The notes below the pieces were generated by a model. It was given only the letters and a program-made list of their open reading frames with translations, was not told where the DNA came from and searched no databases. Shown here piece by piece: positions 42,674 to 51,639 of a stretch of 64,000 nucleotides of DNA. How positions within the stretch are numbered: position 1 is the stretch's first letter; each line of letters starts with the position of its first letter. Origin of the DNA: Dehalococcoides mccartyi (GTDB taxonomy: Bacteria; Chloroflexota; Dehalococcoidia; GIF9; DYGU01); assembly GCA_020724525.1 (NCBI GenBank), contig DYGU01000001.1:1-64000 (forward strand). The letters run 5' to 3'. The translations under genes and the position numbers were made by a program.

Positions 42674-43627
42674 TTAATCTGCAAAACATTGACAAAGCTT
42701 TTCCAGCTTTGCCCACTCCTGGTCTATGCATTGTTGAAGTTCGATAACTAGGTTGGCATTGTCCGGTGCTACTAGATGACTAAACCTTCCTTGAGACAGG
42801 AACCAATCAGTAAGGGGTCTTTGGGGCGATGGTTTGTAATTTAACCGCCAGATGCCATGGTCTACTTCATAGAGGGGCCAGACACAGGTATCGGCAGCAA
42901 GTTTGGATATAGCAATGGTGTCTTTTGAGTTATAGCGCCAGCCACGGACACAGGGACAGAGGATATTGATAAAAGAAGGTCCATCAACGGCAATTGCTTT
43001 TCGCACCTTGGTCATCAAGTCGCGCCAGGCATGGGGTGCTGCTTGTGCCACATAAGGAATATTATGGGCAGCGATAATAGCAGTCATGTCTTTGCGAGAC
43101 TCCTTTTTCCCTGGAATAACTTTGCCCACGGGAGTAGTGGTTGTCCAAGTCCATTTTAGGGTGGCACTACTACGCTGAATTCCGGTATTCATATAAGCTT
43201 CATTGTTAAGGCATATATACAAAAAAGTATGTCCTCGCTCTAAGGCACCGCTCAGCCATTGAAGTCCAATATCATAGGTAGCACCATCACCAGCAAAGAC
43301 AACAAACTTAATTACCCTGTCTTCAATCTTCCCCCGTCTTTTTAAAGCCCGATAGGCAGCTTCAACACCAGCAATGGTGGAGGCAGCATTTTCAAAGGCG
43401 CTATGAACCCAGGGGACACGCCAGGCAGTATAAGGAAATAGTCCGGTACAAATTTCCAGGCAGCCTGTAGGCGAACAAACCACAACTGGATAATCTATAG
43501 CGTGCAGAACCTGACGGACGACGATCCCTTCGGCACAGCCTAAGCAGAGGCGGTGCCCAGGGGCTAATTTATCTTCCTTATTGCTAATTTCCCGGAGGTT
43601 TATTCTTGTTTTTGCTTCTACAACCAT
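42674..43627 (-). CDS. porB: Pyruvate (2-oxoacid):ferredoxin oxidoreductase, beta subunit
   Basis: TPP- and cluster-binding subunit. The 317 residues carry CLGC near residue 29 with further cysteines (CSPTGC, and a late CPC), and the TPP motif GDGATYDIGLQWLSGAL with the following N-x-x-Y-M-N-T-G. It is the last gene of a four-subunit cluster porG-porD-porA-porB with short gaps. The enzyme links pyruvate and acetyl-CoA to ferredoxin in anaerobes. Substrate could be another 2-oxoacid, but the set best fits pyruvate. Confidence 0.9.
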   Translation of the reverse strand: MVVEAKTRINLREISNKEDKLAPGHRLCLGCAEGIVVRQVLHAIDYPVVVCSPTGCLEICTGLFPYTAWRVPWVHSAFENAASTIAGVEAAYRALKRRGKIEDRVIKFVVFAGDGATYDIGLQWLSGALERGHTFLYICLNNEAYMNTGIQRSSATLKWTWTTTTPVGKVIPGKKESRKDMTAIIAAHNIPYVAQAAPHAWRDLMTKVRKAIAVDGPSFINILCPCVRGWRYNSKDTIAISKLAADTCVWPLYEVDHGIWRLNYKPSPQRPLTDWFLSQGRFSHLVAPDNANLVIELQQCIDQEWAKLEKLCQCFAD

Positions 43628-43640
43628 AGGTTAATCCTCT

Positions 43641-44843
43641 TCAGAAATCCCTTAATCCAAGGTAACGGAAAATAGGCTCAGTTTTCCCGGTCTGGGTGAT
43701 ATCAATCAAATCCTGGAAAACGCCACAAATTTGTCCAGGGACAGTATCTCGCCCGCCCAGTCCATAGGTATAATTAATCAACTTTGTTGATACTCCCCGC
43801 AGGTAAAAAGCTGTAGCTACCTCCAGAAAAACTGGGCTTGCTTCAGCGCCAAAAAAGGCAACCCGCTCCAGTATTGCCACGGCTTTCTTCCCTTGAAGAG
43901 CTTGAACTACCTGTTGAGCCGGGAAAGGACGAAAACAACGCAATTTGAGCATCCCTGCCTTAATACCATTCTTCCGTAACCTGTCGACAGCCACCCGAAC
44001 AGCTCCAGACGTTGCCCCAAGAACGACGACGGCTACGTCCGCATCATCAAGCCGGTAGGAATCGACTAAATGATAATAACGACCAGTCACCTTTCCAAAT
44101 TCTTCACCAATATCCAGGATAACTTTTGGTGCTCTTTCCATGGCTTCCCATTGGGGTCGTTTGTGTTCAAAATAATAATCAGTAAAATCAGCAGCTCCGT
44201 AAGTAACCGGGTGGTCTATATCAAGCAACGAGTAACACGGGTTATAAGTCCCCGCCCATTCTTTCACCACTTCATCAGGTAGCACTTCTACAGGCTCCAA
44301 CGTATGGCCGAGGACAAAGCCATCGAGGCAGCACATTACTGGCAGTAAGATATCGGGGTGTTCAGCAATACGCACCGCCTGGAGCGTATTATCATAGGCT
44401 TCCTGCTGGCTTTCAGCATAGAGTTGAATCCATCCAGCGTCCCGAGAACCCATGGCATCGTCATGACTACAGAGAATGTTTAGCGGAGAACTAAAAGCTC
44501 GATTAACCACATTCATAATAATCGGTAAACGCCATGACGAAGCAATCCACAACATCTCCCACATCAGTGCCAGTCCCGGGCCACAAGTAGCTGTTAGGGC
44601 CCTGGCGCCGGCCAGAGCGGCTCCGATACAAGCGCTCAGAGCGGCGTGTTCACTCTCTACAGCTAAAAACTCAGTATCTACTAAACCATTAGCTACAAAC
44701 TCACTAAAGGTCATAACGATCTCGGTTTGAGGAGTGATAGGGTAGGCGGCAACCACATCCGGGTTAATCTGGCGCATAGCTTCAGCAACGGCGTTATCAC
44801 CTTCAAGGGCTTTAAGTTCACCTTTTAACCGATTACCAGACAT
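43641..44843 (-). CDS. porA: Pyruvate (2-oxoacid):ferredoxin oxidoreductase, alpha subunit
   Basis: The 400 residues show the pyrimidine-binding domain I start (GDNAVAEAMRQINPDVVAAYPITPQTEI), the catalytic Glu region (AVESEHAALSACIGAALAGARA), TCGPGLALMWEMLW, and the domain II (VVLGATSGAVRVAVDRLR). It overlaps porD by 11 bases and precedes porB by 13. All family motifs are intact. Confidence 0.93.
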   Translation of the reverse strand: MSGNRLKGELKALEGDNAVAEAMRQINPDVVAAYPITPQTEIVMTFSEFVANGLVDTEFLAVESEHAALSACIGAALAGARALTATCGPGLALMWEMLWIASSWRLPIIMNVVNRAFSSPLNILCSHDDAMGSRDAGWIQLYAESQQEAYDNTLQAVRIAEHPDILLPVMCCLDGFVLGHTLEPVEVLPDEVVKEWAGTYNPCYSLLDIDHPVTYGAADFTDYYFEHKRPQWEAMERAPKVILDIGEEFGKVTGRYYHLVDSYRLDDADVAVVVLGATSGAVRVAVDRLRKNGIKAGMLKLRCFRPFPAQQVVQALQGKKAVAILERVAFFGAEASPVFLEVATAFYLRGVSTKLINYTYGLGGRDTVPGQICGVFQDLIDITQTGKTEPIFRYLGLRDF

Positions 44844-45162
44844 TGGTCTCCTTTGCTACTTCAGCCTCTTCGACCATAGTGATAACCTGACGGGGGCACT
44901 CAACAGCGCAAATGCCACAACCTTTGCAGTATCGCAAATCAACACCAGTTACCTGGGAATTTTTCACAATAATAGAACCATCAGGACAGAAAAGCCAGCA
45001 AAACATGCAGTGGGGGCATTTTTCTAAATTAATAATAGGTCGTAAAGCCCGCCAGGAGCCAGTCTCATAGTTAACAGAATTGCCAGGCTCGATAATCAAA
45101 CCCCTGATGGGTAATTCCTTCCACCCTTTTTCAGGCATTTTTCCTCTCAATCTATCTGACAT
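44833..45162 (-). CDS. porD: Pyruvate (2-oxoacid):ferredoxin oxidoreductase, delta (2[4Fe-4S]) subunit
   Basis: A 109-residue ferredoxin-like protein with two cluster motifs, CPHCMFCWLFCPDG and CKGCGICAVECPRQ, in the C-terminal half. It relays electrons from PorB to external ferredoxin. It overlaps both neighbours (porG by 16 bases, porA by 11). Confidence 0.93.
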   Translation of the reverse strand: MSDRLRGKMPEKGWKELPIRGLIIEPGNSVNYETGSWRALRPIINLEKCPHCMFCWLFCPDGSIIVKNSQVTGVDLRYCKGCGICAVECPRQVITMVEEAEVAKETNVW

Positions 45163-45725
45163 TCATTATAACCCTGCTCAAAAGCCTGGATATTAGCCTC
45201 AACTACCTCCCGGGACATAGTTGCCCCCATTTTGTACTTAATTATATAAATCAAATTTGTTTTATTCACTACTCCTGTAGCTTTAAGCAATGCCCCGAGC
45301 ATAGGAACATTTGGAAAGTTTCTTTTTAAAGTATTAAGGGCGACTTTGGTAGCGTCCACCGTGCCTACCTTTTCTCCGGCATAATTAAGTATGGAGCGGA
45401 GTTCGGCTGGAGAAAGGGGGCTGTTAATGAGGATCATCCCGCCTTTAGCTATGCCTTCAGTGACATCAATAATCTTAGCAAGAGTAGGGTCAATAACAAC
45501 GACTATATTGGGCTCAGTAACTAGGCAATGGGGCACAATTGGCTGGGAACTAATCCGGGTATATGCCCGAATAGGCGCCCCCATTCTTTCCGGTCCATAT
45601 TCGGGCAAAGCCTGAAAGTATTTGCCTTCCTTCATAGCAGTTTCGGCAAGGAGTTTAGCTGCCGTAACCACCCCTTGCCCTCCTCGCCCATGCCAGCGGA
45701 TTTCAATAAGCTCATCTTTTGCCAT
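45147..45725 (-). CDS. porG: Pyruvate (2-oxoacid):ferredoxin oxidoreductase, gamma subunit
   Basis: A 192-residue subunit with IRWHGRGGQGVVTAAKLLAETAM and PEYGPERMGAPIRAYTR. The open frame extends to 45773, but that stretch is the neighbouring tRNA-Arg; ATG 45725 with AGGTGG upstream is the proper start. First gene of porGDAB, 17 bases downstream of the tRNA-Arg gene, so the operon may be transcribed through from the tRNA. Confidence 0.92.
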   Translation of the reverse strand: MAKDELIEIRWHGRGGQGVVTAAKLLAETAMKEGKYFQALPEYGPERMGAPIRAYTRISSQPIVPHCLVTEPNIVVVIDPTLAKIIDVTEGIAKGGMILINSPLSPAELRSILNYAGEKVGTVDATKVALNTLKRNFPNVPMLGALLKATGVVNKTNLIYIIKYKMGATMSREVVEANIQAFEQGYNECQID

Positions 45726-45741
45726 TATTTTGCCACCTTTG

Positions 45742-45816
45742 TGGCGCCCCTGGAGGGACTCGAACCCTCGCACCTGGCTCCGGAGGCCAGCGCTCTCTCC
45801 CCTGAGCTACAGGGGC
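45742..45816 (-). tRNA. tRNA-Arg (CCG)
   Basis: Minus strand acceptor GCCCCTG / CAGGGGC, anticodon loop CTCCGGA (CCG), T-arm GAGGGTTCGAGTCCCTC, discriminator G and encoded CCA (45742-45744). Confidence 0.95.
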
Positions 45817-45891
45817 ACTCAAGAAATGAATTATACTCTTTGGAGGCGAAAAAATAAAGGTTATTTAGCGAAGTGAAATAGAATTAGATTC

Positions 45892-47891
45892 CTACGAGGT
45901 CTTTGAAGACGAACTTTCAGGCTCACTTTGGGAAGGACTGACTGGTCTAGTGCCGATGATGGGTATTGGCGGCAGATATCTTTGGCTGAGTAAGCCCAGG
46001 GCAACCAAGCTCAGCCCGACCATGTCTGTTGCTAATGATGGGTGCAATAAAGCTATGCCGCCGACAATGAAAAGCAAACGTTCCAATATTGTCGTTGGCT
46101 TGAGCCATTGCCCCATAACCCCGGCTTCAATGGGAAACATAGCCAGAATTGCCAGGGAAGCCTTGACAATAATCTCCCAGGCTTCACCTTGCAGCAAGAA
46201 AGCCGGTTCGAAAACAAAGAAATAGGGAATAATGTAAGCACCAATGCCCAGGCGCATAGCTATACCAGCCAGGCGCAAAATACTACCGCCGGAAATAGCC
46301 GCAGCTGTATAGCAGGCGATGCATACCGGTGGCGTGAGAGCTGACTTGGTGGCAAAATAGAAGATAAACAGGTGTGCGGCTAAAGGAAACAGCCCCAATT
46401 TTCATCAAAGCTGGAACTATTACAGCGGCGGCGATAACATAGGCAGCCGTGGTGGGCATTCCCATGCCTAACAGTAAGGCGGTCACCATAGTTAACACGA
46501 GGGCAAGATATATATTTATGTGCCCTACAGCGATAATAAGTTCAGAAACTTTGACACCAAAACCAGTTAACGAAATCATGCATACTGCCATCTGAACACA
46601 GCTCATCATTACCATCAGCCAGGCAAGAGCCGTAGTCACTCCCACGTAGTAAGCTTTGGCTATTACCTTGACCCGCTCCCAGAGTGCTTTCGGGGAGAGT
46701 GAACCACCGGTGAGCAAAAACAAGAGCCATACCCACTATCAGTGCCCAGGCAGCACAGCTCTTGGGGGGGGGGGGGGGGGGCAGGTATAGGAGTAATAAG
46801 TAGATAAGGACGCCCAGCGAGATAACAAAAGCCATCATCTCCCGGGATAGAAAGATTTCTTTGGCTTTAGGTAAAAGCTCAAGAGGAATTCTACCTAGCC
46901 CTAACCGCTTGGCTTCAACACATATTCCCGCCCAAACACCGGCGAAGTAGACAATGGCTGGAATAAAGGCAGCAATCATAACATCGGTATACGGAATGCC
47001 GAGAAATTCCGCCATAATAAAAGCCCTGGCTCCCATGATGGGGGCATAATCTGCTCACCAGAAGAAGCCGAGGCTTCTATAGCTCCAGCTAATTCAGCCC
47101 GATAACCCAGTCGCTTCATAGTCGGGATAGTCAGAGAACCATCAACGGCTACATTAGCCGCTGAGGAACCAGAAATCATACCAAAAAGGGCACTGGATAC
47201 CACAGAAATCTGTTCAGCGCCACCAGTAGCTCGACCACCGGTGAACTGAGCTACTTCATAAAAGCGTGACCAACACCAATAGCAAATACTACTGGGGCAA
47301 AGAGCATAAACAGGGCGATGACACGACTGGTGTAATCAGTAAGGAGTCCCCAGATACCTTCGGTCATCAAGTAAAGCTGATAAAGGATTTCCGAAGGTTT
47401 ATAGCCAGCGTGCCCAAAGAAGCCAGGGATAAACTGACCGACCAAGGCATAACTGAGAAAGAGCAAGACCACAATGGGAATTGCTTCCCCCAAATCCGCC
47501 TGGTTCCCTCCAATAGCAAAACTCCCAGGACAGCACCTAAAATAAGTTGATGAGTTTCAAAGCGCCCCACTGCCCGGGCTACTTGCTCCCAGGCTATCAT
47601 AATGTAAATACAGGGGGTGACGGCTAATACTAAAAGAGCTATATCCAGCCAGGAAGGTGAATTTCGGGGACCGTAGAGAATTTTGTCTCTTAAAGATACT
47701 GCCTCAAAAGGTACTCGCTTTTTATCAAGGGGGTAAAGAAGGAAGACCAGGGCTAATCCGAAGGCTAAAGAAATTCCACCTTGAAGGAGAGGGTGGAACG
47801 CTATAGTTAGGGCTGTATAGCCTACAAAAACAACCCAGGCATCAGTCAGAACTACAGCAATTCCTTCCCAGACCCCGGTAAGCTCTCTCAT
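45892..47891 (-). pseudogene. TRAP transporter fused permease (4TM/12TM), heavily frameshifted
   Basis: The 2.0-kb span equals a full fused TRAP permease of about 650 residues. Pieces in order: TDAWVVFVGYTALTIAFHPL, LFLSYALVGQFIPGFFGHAG, ISGSSAANVAVDGSLTIPTM, FIMAEFLGIPYTDVM, ALLLGMGMPTTAAYVIAA, and a C-terminal membrane part ending near 45892. They lie in frames that change at least five times. The minus-strand poly-C of 18 bases replaces conserved sequence before AAWALIVGMALVFA. It is followed upstream by a broken TAXI receptor, so the whole transporter is dead. Confidence 0.88.
46764..46781. repeat. G18 homopolymer inside the TRAP permease remnant
   Basis: Eighteen consecutive G on the plus strand, C18 on the coding strand, encoding a proline run in one frame. 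By far the longest homopolymer in the window. Confidence 0.9.
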
Positions 47892-47944
47892 TTATTGCCT
47901 GAGCACGTAACTGGGCAGTTTAATCAGTTCGGATTTCAACACCA

Positions 47945-47974
47945 AGTAGGGCGAGGCAATTGCCTCGCCCTACT
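47945..47974. repeat. Perfect 30-bp palindrome
   Basis: AGTAGGGCGAGGCAA followed directly by its reverse complement, with no loop. It lies between the TRAP permease and lipoprotein remnants. The GTAGGGCGAGGC core looks like a mobile or REP-type intergenic repeat, but only one copy is in this window. Confidence 0.85.
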
Positions 47975-48014
47975 CCCATTATTTGTTGTCTATAAATAAC
48001 TCCACAATAATAAA

Positions 48015-48420
48015 CTATTTCACCACTTCTATGGTGAAGGTGCCGACACTCCCTTTATTGCCGGTGGCTTTAATGTGGTATATTTGCCCGGTGGGGTCCC
48101 GACCGGAATGCCTGAGGCAACGCTGAAGGCACCATATTCATTAGCTACAATTTTATCCACTTTTTCAGTGCCCAAGCCATGATGGATGTCACCAACCGTC
48201 ATCACTATTTCAATTTCTTCTCCTGGCAAGAAACCAGTCCCTCCAATAGTAATAACCGCTGCCGCTTTACCACTGGTTGGTGAAAACAGGAGGTTGCCGG
48301 TCTTTCTGGTGGTGCTGGTGGAGTCGGTGCCGGGGCACAGGCTAAGATAAGGGCTAAAAGAAGGCAAGCAACCAGAGCGAAACCTACACCTTTTATATAA
48401 GCAGCCTTAATATTAGGCGT
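48015..48420 (-). pseudogene. Lipoprotein of the TRAP cluster, start lost and frameshifted
   Basis: A lipoprotein signal is readable (GVGFALVACLLLALILAC, then a Pro/Ala-rich linker APAPTPPAPP). It is followed in another frame by a small beta domain (VITIGGTGFLPGEEIEIVMT), and in a third frame by the end YHIKATGNKGSVGTFTIEVV with stop at 48015. AGGAGG stands about 8 bases before ACG at 48418-48420, where an ATG would be expected. So a start-codon change and two frameshifts are present. The role is unknown; the position suggests an accessory of the TRAP/TAXI system. Confidence 0.65.
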
Positions 48421-48451
48421 GAATCTATCCTCCTTTTGAAGTTTTCGTTCC

Positions 48452-49301
48452 CTATTTTTTGGCTTCGGGCGGAATTAATTCAGCCGGTATGGTTTGTCCT
48501 ATCTCCCGGTAGAACTTCACGGCCCCGGCATGCAAAGGTACCTTCAAGCCAAACTTAACAACATTCCCTATCATATCGTCAAACTTGCCTTCTTTTAAAG
48601 TAGCCAGAGGCTCTACAATAGCAGCCCGGTTTTCCCACACCGCTTTGACGATTTTATAAACAACATCATCAGGGACATCTTTAAGGACAAAATCACTAAT
48701 AACATAAGCGGCTAAGCTGGTCGGTCTTGACGGCTTTAAAAAGTCCCGCCGGTATCGTCATGCTGTGGTGCAATCCCGGTTGGAGCTTGTCTGCCTTTTC
48801 CATATGCTCCGGTCTTACTGGGACAATGGTGATTTCAATAGCCGCCTCTATATCAAGGATAGCTGCATCTTTAAACCCAGCCTTGTACCAGCCCTCCACT
48901 ACCCCGGCTTTCATAGCATCGGGACTGGCTCTCCTAATCCCATTAATTTGTAATAGGCTTAATATCGATGGCTTTAAAGAAATATTCCATATGCCAGCCC
49001 GAAGTAGTCCCCGGGTTCATAGCAAAGGGTCTGCCGGTAAAGCCTTCCACTGTAGTAATACCACTCTTCTTACTGGCAACCAGATGAATAGGGGTAAAGT
49101 AACCACCCCAGAGCACCCTTAGCTCTTTATGGGGTTTACCTTCCCAGTCCATAATGCCTAAATAGATAGCCGCAGCACCGGTGCTTGCTGGACCGGCATG
49201 GATAGTAGCCTTCAGCAGCCTTTCCAGATTCTCTACATAACCCCCAGTCTCAACTACGGTAACAATAATTTCACCGGGATAAGCTTTGTTGATGACACCA
49301 C
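48452..49301 (-). pseudogene. TAXI-family TRAP solute receptor, truncated and frameshifted
   Basis: Pieces in order: GVINKAYPGEIIVTVVETGG, AGPASTGAAAIYLGIMDWEG, SGITTVEGFTGRPFAMNPGT, AGVVEGWYKAGFKDAAILDI, LHAGAVKFYREIGQTIP. This is the periplasmic receptor of a TRAP transporter of the TAXI type. The signal peptide and about the first 40 residues are missing because the coding sequence begins right at the end of oadB (49302); a deletion joined the two genes. Two internal frame changes follow, near 48930 and 48690. Confidence 0.82.
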
Positions 49302-50423
49302 TTAAAGTAGCAAGGCTAATAAAGCTCCACCGGCAGTAACCGAGGCAATTTGCCCGGCGGTATTAGCTCCAGCAGCGTGCATCAACAGGTGATTATAAGG
49401 GTCTGCTTCCAGTCCCACTTTTTGTACCACCCGGGCTGACATCGGGAAAGCTGAAATACCGGCAGCACCAATGAGGGGGTTTATTTTTCTGCCAGAGAGA
49501 ACACACATTATTTTGCCGAAGACAACCCCCGCTGCCGTATCTAAAGCAAAAGCTACAATACCCATAATAAAGACAATTATAGTCTGGGGCTTCAGAAACT
49601 GACCAGCTATCATCATCCCGCCAACAGTAAGCCCGAGGAGAATAGTAACAATATTGATTAGCTCGTTCTGGGCTGTAGCTGACAGCCTGGCTACTACCCC
49701 ACTTTCCCGGAGTAGATTACCAAACATCAAGCAGCCAATAAGGGGGGTGGCTTTAGGGACAATTAAGCTAACTACTATGATAGTAACTATAGGGAAGAGG
49801 ATTTTCATCCTCTGGGATACCTTCTCTTCCTTTATTGGCATTCTCAGGCGCCGTTCTTCTTGAGTCGTCAGGAACTTCATTATCGGTGGCTGTATAACGG
49901 GCACCAGAGCCATGTAAGAATAAGCGGCGACAGCAATTGGGGGGAGAAGTTCTGGGGCTAATATACTTGAGACATATATGGAGGTTGGTCCATCAGCAGA
50001 ACCGATAACACCAATAGAAGCGGCTTGCTTGAGGCTGAATGGCAAAAGACGGAGCCACCCATCGCCTAATAAGTAAACCAGTATAAAAGTGCCGAAGATG
50101 CCAAACTGAGCCGCTGCCCCCAGAAGCACGGTATAAGGTCTTGCCAATAGTGAGCCAAAGTCAATCATGGCGCCAACACCGATAAAAATGAGGAGTGGGA
50201 AGAGTTCCGTCTCAATGCCAGCTTTCTTAAGCAAACCAAAGAGACCATGTTCGTCCGTGAGACCGCTAAGGGGGATATTGGTCAGGATTATGCCGATGCC
50301 AATAGGCAGGAGTAAGACGGGTTCCACATTACGGGCAATGGCCAAATAGATTAAAATGCCGCCAATGGTAAGCATTACTACCGTTTGCCAGCTAATATTC
50401 AAAAAGCCAAAAAACTCTTGCAT
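49302..50423 (-). CDS. oadB: Sodium-translocating decarboxylase beta subunit (OadB/GcdB/MmdB family)
   Basis: A 373-residue polytopic membrane protein that pumps Na+ driven by decarboxylation of carboxybiotin. Family motifs: FIGVGAMIDFG, the SADGPTSIYVSSILAP segment with the Na+-site aspartate, and GISAFPMSARVVQ with HAAGANTAGQIASV at the end. The frame is intact. No carboxyltransferase (OadA) or biotin protein gene is in the window. An OadG-like small gene precedes it and a second, broken oadB lies upstream. Confidence 0.92.
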   Translation of the reverse strand: MQEFFGFLNISWQTVVMLTIGGILIYLAIARNVEPVLLLPIGIGIILTNIPLSGLTDEHGLFGLLKKAGIETELFPLLIFIGVGAMIDFGSLLARPYTVLLGAAAQFGIFGTFILVYLLGDGWLRLLPFSLKQAASIGVIGSADGPTSIYVSSILAPELLPPIAVAAYSYMALVPVIQPPIMKFLTTQEERRLRMPIKEEKVSQRMKILFPIVTIIVVSLIVPKATPLIGCLMFGNLLRESGVVARLSATAQNELINIVTILLGLTVGGMMIAGQFLKPQTIIVFIMGIVAFALDTAAGVVFGKIMCVLSGRKINPLIGAAGISAFPMSARVVQKVGLEADPYNHLLMHAAGANTAGQIASVTAGGALLALLL

Positions 50424-50435
50424 TAGCTTAATACC

Positions 50436-50568
50436 TCAACTTTCTCTGGATTTGCCTTCTCTTGCCTGGAAAAACTTACCCAAAGCCATCATTACCAAAA
50501 GGACTGCCCCAAGACAAGCAAAGACAATGAGCATTCCGGCAAAAGCAATATAAAGAGCTTGTAACATC
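50436..50568 (-). pseudogene. OadG-like small membrane subunit, one-base frameshift
   Basis: From ATG 50568 the frame reads MLQALYIAFAGMLIVF and then breaks. Removing one T from the T4 run at about 50519-50522 (AAAA on plus) gives a continuous 43-residue protein: a single membrane span GMLIVFACLGAVLLVMMALG plus a charged tail. This is the form of the small gamma subunit of Na+-pumping decarboxylases. It ends 12 bases before oadB. A homopolymer indel, so either decay or sequence error. Confidence 0.55.
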
Positions 50569-50592
50569 AAATTAATCTCCTTTCTATTCTGG

Positions 50593-51472
50593 CTAAGGAA
50601 CTAAAGCCATAAATATTCCAGCAACTACAGAAGTGCCGATAGCACCTGCCATGTTAGGACCAAGGGCGTGCATTAAAAGAAAATTCCTTGGGTTAGCCCT
50701 TTGCCCTTCCTTCTGACTGAGCCACCCGAACTGTCATAGGTATAGCTGAGACCCCGGCGGCACCTATTATCGGATTTATTTTCTCCTTTAAAACAAGTTA
50801 ACTAGTTTAGCTGCTAACAGCCCCCAGCTGTAGAGAAAGCAAAAGCAAGAATAGCTTGGCTCGTTCCTTTTTTGCGGTTAGCAAACGAATTAGTAAGGGT
50901 TGAAGAATAGGTACTAATGCCACATAAGAATAAGCTATTAAGGTAATAGGTCCAAGTAAATGAGGTGCCTTTGCCACCGTTAGATAGACAGTGGATGGAC
51001 CATCAGAGCCACCAATAATTCCGACACAGGCAGCCTCACCTACTGTGAACCAGCCGCTGAAATAAGCAATTAAAAAAACTACAAAAACCAAAAGCTGAGC
51101 GGCAGCACCAAAGACCAAGCTTATGAGTCGGCTTATAGTAGGACCAAAATCCATCAGGGCTCCGACACCAAGGAAGATGAGTAAAGGGATCGATTCGGAA
51201 TACAGCCCGTAATAATAAAGAAGATTGAGTATCCCAATTTTCCCTTGGGCTATTTCTTCAATACCACCAAGGGCAGGCGTTCCCTCTGGGATATACACCA
51301 TGATGCCGGCAATGAGAAGATTGACGGTAAAAACGCCAAAACCAATGGGTACTAACAATAAAGGTTCCATTTTCTTAGCAATACCAAGATATATTAGGAT
51401 TGCCCCAAGAAGGAGCATAAAGAGATTTCCCCAGGTTAGTTGTCCAATAGCACTTTCATAAAGCCCAAACAA
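50593..51472 (-). pseudogene. Second decarboxylase beta subunit (oadB-like), internally deleted
   Basis: The first 205 residues are good OadB (FLGVGALMDFG, GGSDGPSTVYLTVAKAP, AYSYVALVPILQPLLIRLL). After AKKER the frame degenerates. The C-terminal part resumes at KINPIIGAAGVSAIPMTVRV near 50780, and after another shift ends NMAGAIGTSVVAGIFMALVP at 50593. Roughly 100 codons in the middle are lost. The start is TTG 51472 inside the preceding small gene. Paralogue of the intact gene at 49302-50423. Confidence 0.85.
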
Positions 51473-51611
51473 AAGTTATCTTTCCTTCATTTTTTAGTCT
51501 TAGCACTATCAACGACATACCCCAGGTTAATAAAGAAATAACTATCAAAACAAGAAAGGTAATTCCATAGCCACCACCGGCGATTTTAGCCACCAAATTC
51601 CAGTCAACCAT
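51456..51611 (-). CDS. OadG-like small membrane protein
   Basis: A 51-residue frame: a short amphipathic start (MVDWNLVAKIAGGGYG), one membrane span (ITFLVLIVISLLTWGMSLIV) and a charged tail. The size and position, directly before and overlapping an oadB gene, fit a gamma-type subunit of a Na+-pumping decarboxylase; sequence similarity alone is too weak to prove it. It lies 28 bases after hppA and is probably cotranscribed. Confidence 0.6.
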   Translation of the reverse strand: MVDWNLVAKIAGGGYGITFLVLIVISLLTWGMSLIVLRLKNEGKITFVWAL

Positions 51612-51639
51612 TACTTCTGCCTATTCAAAGTGCTTACGC

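Noticed and set aside
45726-45773. N-terminal extension of PorG
   Set aside because: It overlaps the tRNA-Arg gene; ATG 45725 has its own ribosome site.
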